This document shows positions 8,518 to 18,649 of a DNA stretch of 64,000 nt, piece by piece. The stretch comes from Deefgea chitinilytica (GTDB lineage: Bacteria; Pseudomonadota; Gammaproteobacteria; Burkholderiales; Chitinibacteraceae), in assembly GCF_016881405.1 (NCBI RefSeq), contig NZ_WOFE01000007.1, forward strand, positions 62,001 through 126,000. The letters are read 5' to 3'. The notes beneath the pieces were generated by a model that did not search any database, had not been told where the DNA came from, and saw only the letters and a list, made by a program, of their open reading frames with translations. Each line of letters begins with the position of its first letter. Positions within the stretch are counted from its first letter, which is position 1. The position numbers were made by a program, and so were the translations under genes.

Positions 8518-8579
8518 TTTCGCAATTTAAAGATTTGACTGGTCAGCGGTAAGGTCGTGCAGCATTGCGGCTAGACCCG

Positions 8580-8585
8580 TATAAT
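8580..8585 (+). promoter_or_regulatory. Probable argH -10 element
   Basis: A perfect TATAAT lies 36 bp upstream of the argH ATG. The -35 region (about 8557-8562, GTGCAG) is a poor match, so only the -10 element is supported. No arginine operator (ARG box) could be recognised. Confidence 0.4.
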
Positions 8586-8620
8586 CGGATCATTGTTTCA
8601 ACTTTTTCTGGATTTTTCGC

Positions 8621-10009
8621 ATGTCCGAATCAACAAGCAAAGCTTGGTCTGGCCGTTTTAACGAGCCGGTGTCTGAATTAGTCAAACGTTATACCGCATC
8701 GGTATTTTTTGATAACCGCATGGCCGAAGTCGATATTCAAGGCTCGTTGGCGCATGCGGGTATGCTCAACCAAGTTGGTGTTTTGAGCGATGAAGACTTG
8801 CGTGCCATCCAAAGCGGCATGGCCGATATTCTGGACGATATTCGCGCTGGGCGTTTTGAATGGAGCCTTGATCTCGAAGACGTGCACATGAATATCGAGC
8901 GTCGCCTGACCGACAAAATCGGTGATGCAGGCAAGCGCTTGCATACTGGCCGTTCGCGTAACGACCAAGTGGCCACTGATATTCGCCTGTATTTGCGCGG
9001 TGCAATTGATTTATTGCTGACCTTGGTGCGTGAGTTACAAAAATCATTGATTGATTTGGCAGAAAAAAATGCGGGCACCGTGATGCCTGGGTTTACGCAT
9101 TTGCAAGTAGCGCAACCGGTGACGTTTGGTCACCACATGCTCGCTTATGTCGAAATGTTGGGCCGCGATGCCGAGCGTTTGATCGATGCGCGTAAACGTG
9201 TGAACCGTATGCCTTTGGGTTCAGCCGCGCTGGCGGGGACGACTTTCCCGATTAATCGTGAAATTACCGCGAAATTATTGGGTTTTGAAGGCATTTGCGA
9301 AAATTCACTCGACGCCGTTTCGGATCGTGACTTTGCGATTGAATTTACTGCGGCTGGCAGCTTGATCATGACGCATCTCTCGCGTCTGTCCGAAGAGCTG
9401 ATCCTGTGGATGAGCCCACGTTATGGCTTTATCGATATTGCCGACCGTTTCTGTACCGGCAGCTCAATCATGCCGCAAAAGAAAAATCCAGACGTGCCAG
9501 AATTAGTGCGCGGCAAAACTGGCCGTGTGAATGGCAGCTTGATTTCTTTGCTTACCTTGATGAAGGGTCAACCACTGGCGTACAACAAAGACAATCAAGA
9601 GGATAAAGAGCCGCTGTTTGATACGGTGGATACCTTGACTGACACGCTGCGCATTTACGCGGACATGATGCGCGGCATCACAGTGAAAGCCGATGCGATG
9701 GAGCGTGCCGCCAAGCAAGGTTTTGCGACAGCAACTGATTTGGCCGATTACCTCGTAAAACGTGGTTTGCCATTCCGTGATGCACACGAAGCGGTGGCTT
9801 TGGCCGTGCGTTACGCCGAACAAAAACGCCAAGATTTATCGGACTTGACCTTGGTTGAATTGCAAAGCTTCTCGCCGTTAATCGAAGAAGACGTTTGCCA
9901 TGTATTGACCTTGCAAGGCAGCTTAGAGGCGCGTAATCACGTGGGTGGCACTGCGCCGTTCCAAGTTTTGGTGCAAGTGGCAAAATGGCGTGAACGTTTG
10001 GGCTGCTAA
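8621..10009 (+). CDS. argH: Argininosuccinate lyase
   Basis: Last step of arginine biosynthesis: argininosuccinate to arginine plus fumarate, in the cytosol. The 462-residue length is normal. The fumarase/aspartase superfamily signature [11 protein letters not shown] starts at residue 280. Substrate-binding segments [10 protein letters not shown] and [12 protein letters not shown] are present. It is flanked by its own -10 element and a strong terminator, so it is probably monocistronic; the other arg genes lie elsewhere. Confidence 0.97.
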   Translation: MSESTSKAWSGRFNEPVSELVKRYTASVFFDNRMAEVDIQGSLAHAGMLNQVGVLSDEDLRAIQSGMADILDDIRAGRFEWSLDLEDVHMNIERRLTDKIGDAGKRLHTGRSRNDQVATDIRLYLRGAIDLLLTLVRELQKSLIDLAEKNAGTVMPGFTHLQVAQPVTFGHHMLAYVEMLGRDAERLIDARKRVNRMPLGSAALAGTTFPINREITAKLLGFEGICENSLDAVSDRDFAIEFTAAGSLIMTHLSRLSEELILWMSPRYGFIDIADRFCTGSSIMPQKKNPDVPELVRGKTGRVNGSLISLLTLMKGQPLAYNKDNQEDKEPLFDTVDTLTDTLRIYADMMRGITVKADAMERAAKQGFATATDLADYLVKRGLPFRDAHEAVALAVRYAEQKRQDLSDLTLVELQSFSPLIEEDVCHVLTLQGSLEARNHVGGTAPFQVLVQVAKWRERLGC

Positions 10010-10030
10010 GCTAGGCTAGCGTCAATCACG

Positions 10031-10058
10031 AAAACCCAGCTTCGGCTGGGTTTTTTTT
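10031..10058 (+). terminator. Intrinsic terminator of argH
   Basis: A CCCAGC/GCTGGG stem with a TTCG tetraloop and eight following T residues, 22 bp after the argH stop. Confidence 0.92.
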
Positions 10059-10215
10059 GATGTATTCTCTTCAAATACTTTGTTTGTTTTGTTTGTATTG
10101 ATATACCTTGGGTTTTCTTGTTCCTGTCTTTGAATTCTTGCTGATATAAAGCCTTCGCATCAAGTGGTTTTTATACCTATAGTGAATCTTCGTTGATTGC
10201 TGCGTTGTGTTTGCT

Positions 10216-12435
10216 ATGAACTCAAGCTCCTCATCCTCGGTCGTGCAATTGCGTCGATTACAACGGCATTTTGTGTTGTTTTTATTGTCGATTGCGATTC
10301 CGATTATGGCGGTGGTCTGGCTCTATAAAAAGCACACGGAGGTGGCCCTACAAGAGCGCATTTTTGCTGAGGTGATAGCGCATACCCAGCAGCAACAGCT
10401 GGCATTTACTCAAGTCATCCAGATTGCTACTTCTCACTTGCAGCGTTTGAGTGTGCAATTGATCGATGCGCTCAATCATCCAGAGATGGCGCTTAACGAC
10501 AGTCAGTGGCAATCGCTGAGTCAATTGGGGATTCGTCGCCAAGGTAGTGGTGAACTGACTGGCAGCAAACTAGATGCTGCGCTACGTGATCGTTACGGTT
10601 CGCTTTTTGTTAGCCCTAAGGCGCTGCAGCATGCTCAATTAGAGAAAGAAATTAGCGCCACAATGGCGATTTTCCCAGCCATTAAAGCTGCGCATCGTGC
10701 CTATCCATTTTTTCAATGGACTTATTATTATTCACCACGCGAGGATTTTTCCTCGCTTTACCCTTATGTTTCTGAAGCCGACATTATGCAAGCCACCGCG
10801 AGCCGCTCAATAGAAGACGCGCTCAAAGTTGTGTTTGATGCGGGTGGCACCAAGCCCGTGCAAATGATAGGCCCGAACCGGAATCCACAACAGCAGCAAC
10901 AATGGACCGCGCCGTATTACGATGCCGGTGGTAAAGGCGCGATGGTGAGTTTGCTGCTGCCACAGTATGTAAATCAGCAATTTGTTGGGGTGTTGGGCAC
11001 TGACGTGACATTGCGGATGTTTGGCGAAGTGCTGCAAGGCTCGGCGCGACATTTAGGACATGCAATCGTGGTGGATCGCGCGGGGAATGTGATTGCAGAT
11101 GATGTTGGCCTAGTGCAAAGCAATAAAGACATTCTTAAGCTAGATAAGGCTTTACCCAGCGAATTGGCGCAGTTGCTACTGGCGCGCCATACGATGGAGA
11201 AAAACAAAATTCATCAAATGGGTAATTGGTATTGGATGAGTGTGCCGCTCAAAGGCAGTGAGTGGGATTTATTGGTGTATTTTTCTGCGCAGGAATTGAG
11301 TTTGCTGGCAGATCAACAAGCCAAAAGCACTTTGTGGATTTTGCTCGGATTGATTGGCTTTTTGGCGATTGCGATGTGGCTGATGTCGCGCCATTTTGCT
11401 TTTCCTGCTTTACGCTTGGTGGATTTTTTAAATAAATTAATCAGTCATCCTGAGCAGCAGATTCCTGCCGTTCCAAAAGCATGGCAACCCTCCTTTGAGC
11501 AGGTCGCGGCGACAGCCCAAGAGCGACATACTTATTTGAAAACGATAGAGGCACAAGCAGAAGATTTGGAAAAAACGGTGGCACAAAGAACCGAACAATT
11601 GAGCCACGCCAATACCGCCCTGCTAGAGTCGATTGAGCAACTCAAAAGCACACAAAAGATGCTGGTTGAATCGGAAAAAATGGCCGCACTCGGTGCTTTG
11701 GTCGCTGGAGTGGCGCACGAGCTCAATACGCCGATTGGTGTTGGCGTCACTATTAGCTCCACTTTGCTGGAGAAAAATCAAGAATTAGTCCAGCAATTAG
11801 CAGAGCAAACTTTACGCAAATCGGTATTGGCTGAATATGTCAGTGAAAATCAGCAGGGCTTAGCGATTTTAAGTCGAAATTTGGCGCAGGCCGCCAATTT
11901 GGTGAATAGCTTCAAAAAAGTTGCGGTCGATCAGGCGAGTGATCAGCGGCGTGACTTTGATTTGGCAGAAACGGTGCATCATGTGATCCAAACGATGCAG
12001 GTTTTGTTTGACTCCCATATTGAGCTTGAATCCTCTGTGCCCAGTGGCTTTCAGTTTGATAGCTATCCTGGCGCTTTGGTGCAAGTACTGAATAATTTGA
12101 TTGCCAATGCTGAAACGCATGGTTTTGTTGGGCGTCAGCACGGCAAAGTGACAATTAGCGCTCAGGCAGTAGGCGATGCTCAGCTCGAGCTGATCGTCAG
12201 TGATGACGGCTTAGGGATAGATCCAGAGCATTTGGCGCATATTTTTGAGCCCTTCTTTACCACCAAATTAGGGCAGGGTGGGTCGGGATTAGGGCTCAGT
12301 ATTGTGTATAACCTAGTGACATCAATTCTTGGTGGCAAAATCGAGGTACTGAGCCAAGTTAATGTGGGCACGACATTTACGCTCTTATTGCCTTTGACTG
12401 CGCCGCGCAAAGCACATCCACATCAAGCTGAGTGA
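10216..12435 (+). CDS. Membrane sensor histidine kinase (orphan, cache-type)
   Basis: A 739-residue kinase from ATG 10216; an in-frame GTG at 10207 is an alternative. No strong ribosome site favours either. TM1 is about residues 19-37, a periplasmic region of about 330 residues looks like a double-cache sensor (FFQWTYYYSPRED, GVLGTDVTLRMF, DRAGNVIADD), and TM2 is about 371-391. A coiled coil (442-487) leads to the phosphoacceptor in GVAHELNTPIG (H501). The HATPase has N-box NLIANAETHGF, DDGLGIDPEH, FEPFFTTK and GGSGLGLSIV. No response regulator is adjacent. The chemical signal is not predictable. Confidence 0.9.
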   Translation: MNSSSSSSVVQLRRLQRHFVLFLLSIAIPIMAVVWLYKKHTEVALQERIFAEVIAHTQQQQLAFTQVIQIATSHLQRLSVQLIDALNHPEMALNDSQWQSLSQLGIRRQGSGELTGSKLDAALRDRYGSLFVSPKALQHAQLEKEISATMAIFPAIKAAHRAYPFFQWTYYYSPREDFSSLYPYVSEADIMQATASRSIEDALKVVFDAGGTKPVQMIGPNRNPQQQQQWTAPYYDAGGKGAMVSLLLPQYVNQQFVGVLGTDVTLRMFGEVLQGSARHLGHAIVVDRAGNVIADDVGLVQSNKDILKLDKALPSELAQLLLARHTMEKNKIHQMGNWYWMSVPLKGSEWDLLVYFSAQELSLLADQQAKSTLWILLGLIGFLAIAMWLMSRHFAFPALRLVDFLNKLISHPEQQIPAVPKAWQPSFEQVAATAQERHTYLKTIEAQAEDLEKTVAQRTEQLSHANTALLESIEQLKSTQKMLVESEKMAALGALVAGVAHELNTPIGVGVTISSTLLEKNQELVQQLAEQTLRKSVLAEYVSENQQGLAILSRNLAQAANLVNSFKKVAVDQASDQRRDFDLAETVHHVIQTMQVLFDSHIELESSVPSGFQFDSYPGALVQVLNNLIANAETHGFVGRQHGKVTISAQAVGDAQLELIVSDDGLGIDPEHLAHIFEPFFTTKLGQGGSGLGLSIVYNLVTSILGGKIEVLSQVNVGTTFTLLLPLTAPRKAHPHQAE

Positions 12436-12459
12436 CGTCGCCGCTGTTCGACTTATAAT
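12432..12459 (+). promoter_or_regulatory. Probable promoter for the ElaA-like gene
   Basis: GTGACG (12432-12437), 16-bp spacer, TATAAT (12454-12459). It overlaps the stop codon of the kinase gene and lies 30 bp before the ATG at 12490. Confidence 0.45.
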
Positions 12460-12489
12460 CGTGTTCTTTGTTGCGATGATGAGTTTGCG

Positions 12490-12939
12490 ATGTCACTGAC
12501 TTGGCGCTGGTATACATTTTCTGAATTTGATACGTCCACTTTATTTCAATACCTGCGTTTGCGGCAGCAAGTGTTTGTTGTCGAACAAAACTGCGCTTAT
12601 CCCGATATCGATGATCTTGATGTGGTCTCGACTCATCTATTGGGCTGGCTCGACGGCCAAATCGTGGCTTGCCTGCGCTTGGTGCCGCCCAGTTTAAAAT
12701 ATGCCGAGCCATCGCTTGGTCGAGTGATCGCGGTGCCGGCCATGCGTGGTACAGGTCTTGGGTATCAGCTGATAGACCAAGGTTTACAAGGATCTGCAGC
12801 ACAATACCCCGGAATGGCAAATCGAATCGGTGCTCAGTCGCATTTACAGCGTTTTTATGCGCGACACGGTTTTGTCACCGTTTCGGATGAATACGACGAA
12901 GATGGTATCTTGCACGTTGATATGCTCCGCTCCGCTTAA
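12490..12939 (+). CDS. GNAT family acetyltransferase, ElaA-like
   Basis: A 149-residue single-domain N-acetyltransferase. It begins with the ElaA-type segment LRLRQQVFVVEQNCAYPDID and has the acetyl-CoA-binding region LGRVIAVPAMRGTGLGYQL (the R-G-x-G-L-G motif) near residue 85. The C-terminus, RFYARHGFVTVSDEYDEDGI, is the usual GNAT end. The substrate is unknown. The 293-bp gap downstream (12940-13232) is A+T-rich and shows no gene or clear signal. Confidence 0.85.
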   Translation: MSLTWRWYTFSEFDTSTLFQYLRLRQQVFVVEQNCAYPDIDDLDVVSTHLLGWLDGQIVACLRLVPPSLKYAEPSLGRVIAVPAMRGTGLGYQLIDQGLQGSAAQYPGMANRIGAQSHLQRFYARHGFVTVSDEYDEDGILHVDMLRSA

Positions 12940-13232
12940 TCTTGTTGAGCATCGTAAATTGAATTTAGATTGACCACAGTTGATTGCTGATGCTCATCAT
13001 TAGAAAACACTGCCTACTTTATTGTTGAATCTTCATTTTCGTTACTGGAAAGCTAATTTCGATAGTTTGAAATTGTTTTTTATATTCTTTGCTTGTTTCG
13101 TGTCAGCTTATGGTGTGGAGATTCTGTTTTGGCAATTTATTTAATCAAATCAGTGAAATGACGGTTTTTACTTAGCGAGTTTTTAATCTTTTTCTGTTAT
13201 AAATTGCTTTCAATCTTTGCTCTTTGAATTGA

Positions 13233-14279
13233 ATGACGAAAAAAAATTCATTACGCGTTGGCCTGATTGGTTATGGCTATGCGGGTAAAACATTCCATGC
13301 GCCACTCATTCATGCCACGCCCGGATTAAATCTAGTGGCGATTGCCAGCTCGCGCCCCGCTGACGTGCTCGCTGATTGGCCTGATATTGTCGTGAAAACT
13401 GAGCCAGATCGCTTATTGGCCCATCCTGGCTTGGACTTGGTCGTGATCGCCTCACCGAACGACACGCACCATCCTTTGGCGCGTGCGGCGATTGCGGCGG
13501 GTAAGCACGTGGTGATTGATAAACCGTTTACCTTAGATTTGCGCGAAGCCGAAGACCTGTGGGTGCGCGCGGAGCGGGCGGGTTTATTGCTGTCGGTATT
13601 TCATAATCGCCGCTGGGATAACGACTATATCGCGCTTTGCGACATCGTTCGCAGTGGTCAGCTGGGGCAAATCGTCGAATTTACGACGCGGTTTGACCGT
13701 TACCGCCCCGCAGTCAAAAATCGCTGGCGCGAAGCGAATGTCGCTGGTGCTGGGCTTTGGTACGATCTTGGCCCGCATTTAATTGATCAAACCTTGCAAT
13801 TATTTGGCATGCCGGCGGCAGTGACCGCTGATTTGGCGCTGCGTCGCCACGGCGCGCAGGCGGTTGATGATTTTCATGTGATTTTCCATTACGCCAAAAT
13901 GCGTGCGGTGTTGGCTGCCAGTACTTTGGTGAGTGGTGGCACGCCACGTTTCTTGGTGCAAGGCACGCAAGGCGCGTGGTCGGTGTCGGGTTTGGATCAG
14001 CAAGAAACTTGGTTGAAAGCCGGTGGCTTGCCTGGCAATGCGGCTTGGGGTGTGGATGATAGGCAGGCGCAGCACTTTACGAGCCACAACGATCAAATCA
14101 GTAGTCAGCTGATGCCTTTACCGCAGGGCAATTATGCCGCGTATTACGCCGGTATCCGCGATGCTTTACTGAATCAACAACAAAGCCCCGTCACCACCTT
14201 GCAAGCGCGCGATGTAATGCGAATTTTGGATATCGCGCGGCAAAGTGATGCCGAGGGACGACGGATTGCTCTGATTTAA
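13233..14279 (+). CDS. Gfo/Idh/MocA family oxidoreductase (YdgJ-like)
   Basis: A 348-residue NAD(P)-dependent dehydrogenase. The N-terminal Rossmann fold has GLIGYGYAGKTFHAPLI (G-x-G-x-x-G) and the family motif HVVIDKPFT near residue 95. The C-terminal substrate domain includes HNRRWDNDY and YDLGPHLIDQTLQLFG, with the conserved D..H pair. The sugar or inositol substrate is not identifiable. The gene is alone between an A+T-rich gap and a bidirectional terminator. Confidence 0.9.
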   Translation: MTKKNSLRVGLIGYGYAGKTFHAPLIHATPGLNLVAIASSRPADVLADWPDIVVKTEPDRLLAHPGLDLVVIASPNDTHHPLARAAIAAGKHVVIDKPFTLDLREAEDLWVRAERAGLLLSVFHNRRWDNDYIALCDIVRSGQLGQIVEFTTRFDRYRPAVKNRWREANVAGAGLWYDLGPHLIDQTLQLFGMPAAVTADLALRRHGAQAVDDFHVIFHYAKMRAVLAASTLVSGGTPRFLVQGTQGAWSVSGLDQQETWLKAGGLPGNAAWGVDDRQAQHFTSHNDQISSQLMPLPQGNYAAYYAGIRDALLNQQQSPVTTLQARDVMRILDIARQSDAEGRRIALI

Positions 14280-14282
14280 AAT

Positions 14283-14316
14283 GAAAAAGCCCCGAAAATG
14301 ATCGGGGCTTTTTTAA
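14283..14316. terminator. Bidirectional intrinsic terminator
   Basis: AAAAAGCCCCG and CGGGGCTTTTTT flank an 8-nt loop. It lies between the convergent oxidoreductase and patatin genes and has A/T tracts on both sides. Confidence 0.9.
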
Positions 14317-14332
14317 TATTTGTAGCACTTGT

Positions 14333-15436
14333 TTATGGCTTCAGTGCAGCAATCCGTTCGGTAATAAACAATTTCCCTTGTGATTCGCCATCGGCCATCA
14401 AAGGGCGAATGTTTTTCGGGCTGCGATCGAGCTTGCTTTCGTAGTCCAAAGTGCTTTGCAGTTCGGTCGACATTTCAAGAAATGGAATATGGTAAGGGCG
14501 CGTTTCATCCATGCTCAGGCAGCGTGGAATCTTGATCGGTGCTTTTACGCCATTGAGCGCCAAAAACTCCGGCGTAAACGCATTCTTGAGTAGCAATTCG
14601 TTCAAGGTACGCACACTAGCAAGCTGCTGGAATAGCGACATATTGCCGATCATTTCATTGCGGCGGTCGGCAATCGCTTCCGGCGTTTTGGGGACTTCTT
14701 TGCAGCCATTTGGGTTGATTTTAATCACCCAGATTTCTTCTGGGATATTATTTTCTCCGACATAAATCGGGCGAATGACCTCATCAACCGGCGGATTGTC
14801 AGAGAACAAACCATCCCAATACGCCTTGCCGTCAAATTCAACCGCTTCAAAAATATTCGGCACAGCACACGACGATAAAATATGCTCGACCCGAATCGCT
14901 TCGGTGCGCGAATTAAACTTGCTCAGTTGTCCTGTGAGCACTTCGGCGGCGCCTAAAATCAGCGCCGGTAGCTCGGTATTGGGACCCATCGCTTTGAGCG
15001 CGGCAAAGTCGATATGTGATTCGAGCAAAGCACGAAAATCGGTAAAGTTGCGGCGAAATTGCTGGCCAGTCACGCTGCTCATCATTTGCATCAGCGGCGA
15101 GTAGGGGCTGATATTAAATTGTGGAATTTGGCCGCTATTAACCTTACGCAATGAATCCACCACGTAATTATTAAACTGCAATTCGGCATCCGATTGCGCG
15201 GTATTGTCGGCCCATAAATCGAGCATCCGCTGCGGAATGTAGGCGTCTTTGTTCAACATCGCGTACCAAATCAGCGTGGCGCACAGCGCGCCACCTGATG
15301 TGCCGGTGATGCTGACCAGTTCAAAATGCTCGGCAAAGCCATTGTCGTACAGCGCTTTAAGCGCACCCGCAGTAAATGCAGTCTGACTACCGCCACCTTG
15401 GCAAGTGATGGCGATTTTTCTTTTTCTGGCGGCCAT
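14333..15436 (-). CDS. Patatin-like phospholipase family protein
   Basis: A 367-residue serine hydrolase of the patatin family, predicted cytosolic (no signal peptide). The oxyanion loop is CQGGGSQTAFTAGAL near residue 12, the nucleophile elbow is GTSGG (about 46-50), and the catalytic Asp lies in YWDGLFSDNPP, where the usual D-G-G/A reads D-G-L. An ATG at 15436 follows a weak GAAGA site. Substrate preference (phospholipid or triacylglycerol) cannot be told from sequence. It is divergent from nothing close by; cutC follows upstream on the same strand after a 190-bp gap. Confidence 0.88.
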   Translation of the reverse strand: MAARKRKIAITCQGGGSQTAFTAGALKALYDNGFAEHFELVSITGTSGGALCATLIWYAMLNKDAYIPQRMLDLWADNTAQSDAELQFNNYVVDSLRKVNSGQIPQFNISPYSPLMQMMSSVTGQQFRRNFTDFRALLESHIDFAALKAMGPNTELPALILGAAEVLTGQLSKFNSRTEAIRVEHILSSCAVPNIFEAVEFDGKAYWDGLFSDNPPVDEVIRPIYVGENNIPEEIWVIKINPNGCKEVPKTPEAIADRRNEMIGNMSLFQQLASVRTLNELLLKNAFTPEFLALNGVKAPIKIPRCLSMDETRPYHIPFLEMSTELQSTLDYESKLDRSPKNIRPLMADGESQGKLFITERIAALKP

Positions 15437-15626
15437 GATGTCTTCGAATCCTTGTGATTGATGATCGCTACAAAGGATGACGCCAGAATGGCATGCTGTT
15501 CATGGTTGAAGGCGGGTGTGAAATACCGCTTTCTGACGTCGTCATTATTTTATTTGTTCAGTAAACATACATTAAAACCATGACAAAATACAGCAAGCAG
15601 AAAGTTTTGCGTACTTTCTAATGTTT

Positions 15627-16394
15627 TTAATCGGCAATCCGGTCTGCATTGGCATTGGCGAGCAATTCACGCACCAAATCCGCGCTGGTTTCGACAATGC
15701 TGTACTCGTCTTGCCCCGGCGCGCCCATTTTGACGTTCGGGTTGCGGTACGTCATACCACTTGGGAATGGTGCACGACCTGAGCTGTGAAATTCGCGGCA
15801 ACCCGTTTCTGCAACTAATTGCGCGATATTGTGTCCGCGCACGCCTGCGCCCGGCATCACGATCAGTCGATCACCCGCTTGTGCTTGCAGTTTTTTCAGT
15901 AAAGCCGCGCCCTCTAAAGCCGTTGCCGCTTGGCCGCTCGATAAAAGGCGATTGCAACCAGTGGCGATAATGTCTTCCAGTGCTTGCTCTGGATTGCAAG
16001 CCACATCGAATGCGCGGTGAAACGTCACTTGCATAGGTCTTGCCAGTTCAACCAAGCGCTTGGTGCGGGGTATGTCGATGTGGCCATCGCTGGTCAATAG
16101 TCCGATGACAATACCGTCGACGCCGATTTTTTTGCACGCCAGTACATCGCGCTCCATTACTTCAAACTCAACATCGCTGTACAAAAAATCGCCACCACGC
16201 GGGCGAATAATCACGTTCAGCGTAATCCACAAGCGATCTCTTGCCGCCGCCAGCTGGCCGTACGATGGCGTTGTGCCGCCTTCGAGCAAGTTGTCGCAAA
16301 ACTCAACCCGCTGCGCGCCACCTTCTTGCGCCGCAAGGCAAGAGGTGACTGAACCAGCGCAAATTTCGAGAGTGATGGCTTGAGTTTGTGTCAT
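15627..16394 (-). CDS. cutC: Copper homeostasis protein CutC
   Basis: A 255-residue TIM-barrel protein. A longer reading to 16532 exists, but ATG 16394 has AGGAAA about seven bases upstream and gives the normal family start (ITLEICAGSVTSCLAAQEGGAQRVE). Conserved CutC segments include VNVIIRPRGGDFLYS-like INVIIRPRGGDF, GVDGIVIGLL and VTFHRAFD. The role in copper handling is named for E. coli genetics and remains debated; it may be a general enzyme of unknown reaction. The terminal part VETGCREFHSSGR is also family-typical. Confidence 0.93.
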   Translation of the reverse strand: MTQTQAITLEICAGSVTSCLAAQEGGAQRVEFCDNLLEGGTTPSYGQLAAARDRLWITLNVIIRPRGGDFLYSDVEFEVMERDVLACKKIGVDGIVIGLLTSDGHIDIPRTKRLVELARPMQVTFHRAFDVACNPEQALEDIIATGCNRLLSSGQAATALEGAALLKKLQAQAGDRLIVMPGAGVRGHNIAQLVAETGCREFHSSGRAPFPSGMTYRNPNVKMGAPGQDEYSIVETSADLVRELLANANADRIAD

Positions 16395-16574
16395 GGCGGG
16401 TTTCCTGTGCGTTGAAGTCTTGATTATCGGCCAGTGTCTAAGATTTGTAATCAGCAAGAATACCGATTGAATTGGATAACAGAGAAAGTGCATTTTGCTG
16501 AGGTCATATTCGATACGTGTTGATGATTTCAAGTGCCTATTTCAAGTGCCTGCGGCACGGTGTTTTACAGTCGC

Positions 16575-16760
16575 AATCCGCGACGGGGACTTACTTTAGT
16601 TACGCAGAAACTTCGTTTTCTTGAGCGGCCAAGAAAGTAAGCAAAGAAGCCGCCCCGAGCGCACATCGGTCCCCGATGCCCTCGCGTGGCGAAAGCCAAA
16701 CGATAGAACTGTTTGTCTTTCTTCGTGCTCGGTGTGCTTGGACGGGGTTTTAAGCCCCAA
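16575..16760 (+). repeat. Dispersed intergenic repeat, copy A
   Basis: Occupies the middle of the 564-bp gap between cutC and trpS (16395-16958), which has no supported gene. It shares an ordered set of blocks with copy B (19215-19440): a purine-rich segment ending in AAAGAA plus a G/C-rich run, the hairpin CATCGGTCCCCGATG (16664-16678, exact in both), a variable block, then CTCGGTGTGCTTGGACGGG (CTCGGTGCGCTTAGACGGG in copy B). Both copies have the same orientation. Short open frames run through it in both strands, but none looks like a protein. Confidence 0.6.
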
Positions 16761-16958
16761 CTCAATTATCGCGGCACGACATCAATATCATCTTTCTTGA
16801 GGGGTATTTTTACATGTCAATTATTAAGTAAGCGATTTATCAACATACCCTCAAGGAAGGTTTGCTCCGGTTTCAGACCGAAGCATTCTGCTGACACGAT
16901 ACCGCGCCGCCTGCTAGACTTGCTGCCATTGTATGGCGTGTTTTTTAAAGGATTTGTG

Positions 16959-18245
16959 ATGAGTTTGCGTGTTTTAACGGGCATTACCACGACGGGTACA
17001 CCGCATTTGGGCAACTATGTCGGCGCGATTCGCCCGGCGATTGTCGCCAGCCAGCAACCCAATAGCGACTGTTTCTTTTTTATGGCCGATTATCACGCGC
17101 TGATTAAGTGCGACGACCCGGCTCGTATCGAGCGCTCGCGCCTTGAAATCGCCGCGACGTGGCTCGCCGCGGGGCTCGATCCTGAACGCGTGACGTTCTA
17201 TCGCCAATCGGACGTTCCCGAAGTGACCGAACTCAATTGGCTACTGACTTGCGTGACCGCCAAAGGCCAAATGAACCGCGCGCATGCCTACAAGGGAGCG
17301 ACCGACGCAAACGAAGCGGCGGGCGAAGACCTAGATGCCGGCATCACGATGGGCTTGTTCTGCTACCCGATTTTGATGGCGGCGGATATTTTGCTATTTA
17401 ATCCGCACAAAGTGCCAGTGGGGCGCGACCAGATTCAGCACATCGAAATGGCACGTGACGTCGCCGCACGGTTCAATCATCTATTCGGCCAAGGCAAGGA
17501 TTTCTTCGTGCTGCCTGAAGCGCACATCGAAGAACAAGTCGCCACGCTACCGGGGCTCGACGGTCGCAAAATGAGCAAATCCTACGACAACACGATTCCG
17601 CTGTTTGAAGGCGGTGCCAAAGCACTCAAAGACGCCGTGGCCAAAATCGTCACCAACAGTCTATTGCCGGGCGAGCCGAAAGACCCAGAATGCCATCTGG
17701 TCACCATTTACGAAGCCTTTGCCACCCCTGAGCAAGCCGCGAAATTCCGCGCTGATTTGGTTGCTGGCCTAGGCTGGGGCGACGCGAAAAAGCACACAAT
17801 TGAACTGCTCGAAAGCCACATCGGCCCGATGCGCGAAAAATACCAAGCCCTGATGGCGCACCCAGAGCAAATCGAAGAATTGCTGCAAATCGGCGCCGCC
17901 AAAGCGCGCGCGATTGCCGCGCCGCTGCTGAAACAAGTGCGCGAAGCAGTTGGCCTGCGCCGTATGAATGCCTTGCCAGCGGTAAAAGAGAAAGCGGTGA
18001 AAGTCGCTTTGCCAACGTTCAAGCAATTCCGTTTGGAAGACGGCCAGTTCTACTTCAACTTCAGCGACGCAGCAGGGCGTTTGTTGTTGACGAGTTCTGG
18101 CTTTGCGTCGGGTAAAGATGCGGGGCAATGGGTCGGGCGTTTGAAGAGCGCCGCCGCACTGCCAGCAGATGCACCTGTGGCGTTGGCGGAAGGTGTGAGC
18201 AGTGATGATGTGGCTGCGGCGCTGGTGGCGTTGACGGTGGAGTGA
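16959..18245 (+). CDS. trpS: Tryptophanyl-tRNA synthetase with extra C-terminal domain
   Basis: Charges tRNA-Trp. The start is ATG 16959, with AAAGGA upstream; a longer reading into the repeat is rejected. The product is 428 residues. The class I signature appears as [10 protein letters not shown] near residue 13 and KMSKS at 204-208 ([10 protein letters not shown]). Bacterial TrpRS is usually about 330-350 residues. The excess is at the C-terminus: after the catalytic and anticodon-binding parts (to about 345) there is a segment with [20 protein letters not shown], which resembles the DUF1508/YegP fold unit. A small Ala-rich tail follows. The enzyme assignment is firm; the tail domain is an inference. 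Confidence 0.95.
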   Translation: MSLRVLTGITTTGTPHLGNYVGAIRPAIVASQQPNSDCFFFMADYHALIKCDDPARIERSRLEIAATWLAAGLDPERVTFYRQSDVPEVTELNWLLTCVTAKGQMNRAHAYKGATDANEAAGEDLDAGITMGLFCYPILMAADILLFNPHKVPVGRDQIQHIEMARDVAARFNHLFGQGKDFFVLPEAHIEEQVATLPGLDGRKMSKSYDNTIPLFEGGAKALKDAVAKIVTNSLLPGEPKDPECHLVTIYEAFATPEQAAKFRADLVAGLGWGDAKKHTIELLESHIGPMREKYQALMAHPEQIEELLQIGAAKARAIAAPLLKQVREAVGLRRMNALPAVKEKAVKVALPTFKQFRLEDGQFYFNFSDAAGRLLLTSSGFASGKDAGQWVGRLKSAAALPADAPVALAEGVSSDDVAAALVALTVE

Positions 18246-18322
18246 TGGGGGCGCAATGCTGTGGAGTTGCGCCGGATCGGATTTGAGTATGCCCGATGGG
18301 TTTTAACAACGGAGATTAAAAA

Positions 18323-18577
18323 ATGATCAGCCTATTCTATTTTTTGGTGGCATCTGCGATTCACATTAGCCAATATACGACTTTTTTGAACTTCGTTACC
18401 TTTTTCACTTTTTGCTCCTTGGCTTGCGTAGCTTGTGATTTGCAATTTAAGCCATCTTTAGGTGTTACGATTGCAAGCTTAATTTTATTGTTTTACATGC
18501 CTTGGTTTTACGGTGTTTTTCTTTGGCTTGTCTTGTCTGCAGTTGATGCTGGGGTACGGCAAGGTAGAAAAGTATAG
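18323..18577 (+). CDS. Small hydrophobic protein, unknown
   Basis: An 84-residue protein with GGAG eight bases before the ATG. It is hydrophobic over most of its length, with two or three membrane helices (about 3-20, 23-40, 47-73), and ends in the charged tail DAGVRQGRKV. No family is recognised. It is more A+T-rich than trpS and lies between the two repeat copies, which suggests accessory DNA. Confidence 0.6.
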   Translation: MISLFYFLVASAIHISQYTTFLNFVTFFTFCSLACVACDLQFKPSLGVTIASLILLFYMPWFYGVFLWLVLSAVDAGVRQGRKV

Positions 18578-18649
18578 CTCCTGTTTACTGATGCAGAATC
18601 GATACTATGTGATAACTATGCGGTATCTAAAAATTTTCAGGAGGAATTT

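Noticed and set aside
16565-16765. Open frames through repeat copy A, including an upstream extension of trpS
   Set aside because: They read repeat DNA; trpS has a clear start at 16959 with AAAGGA and the family N-terminus.
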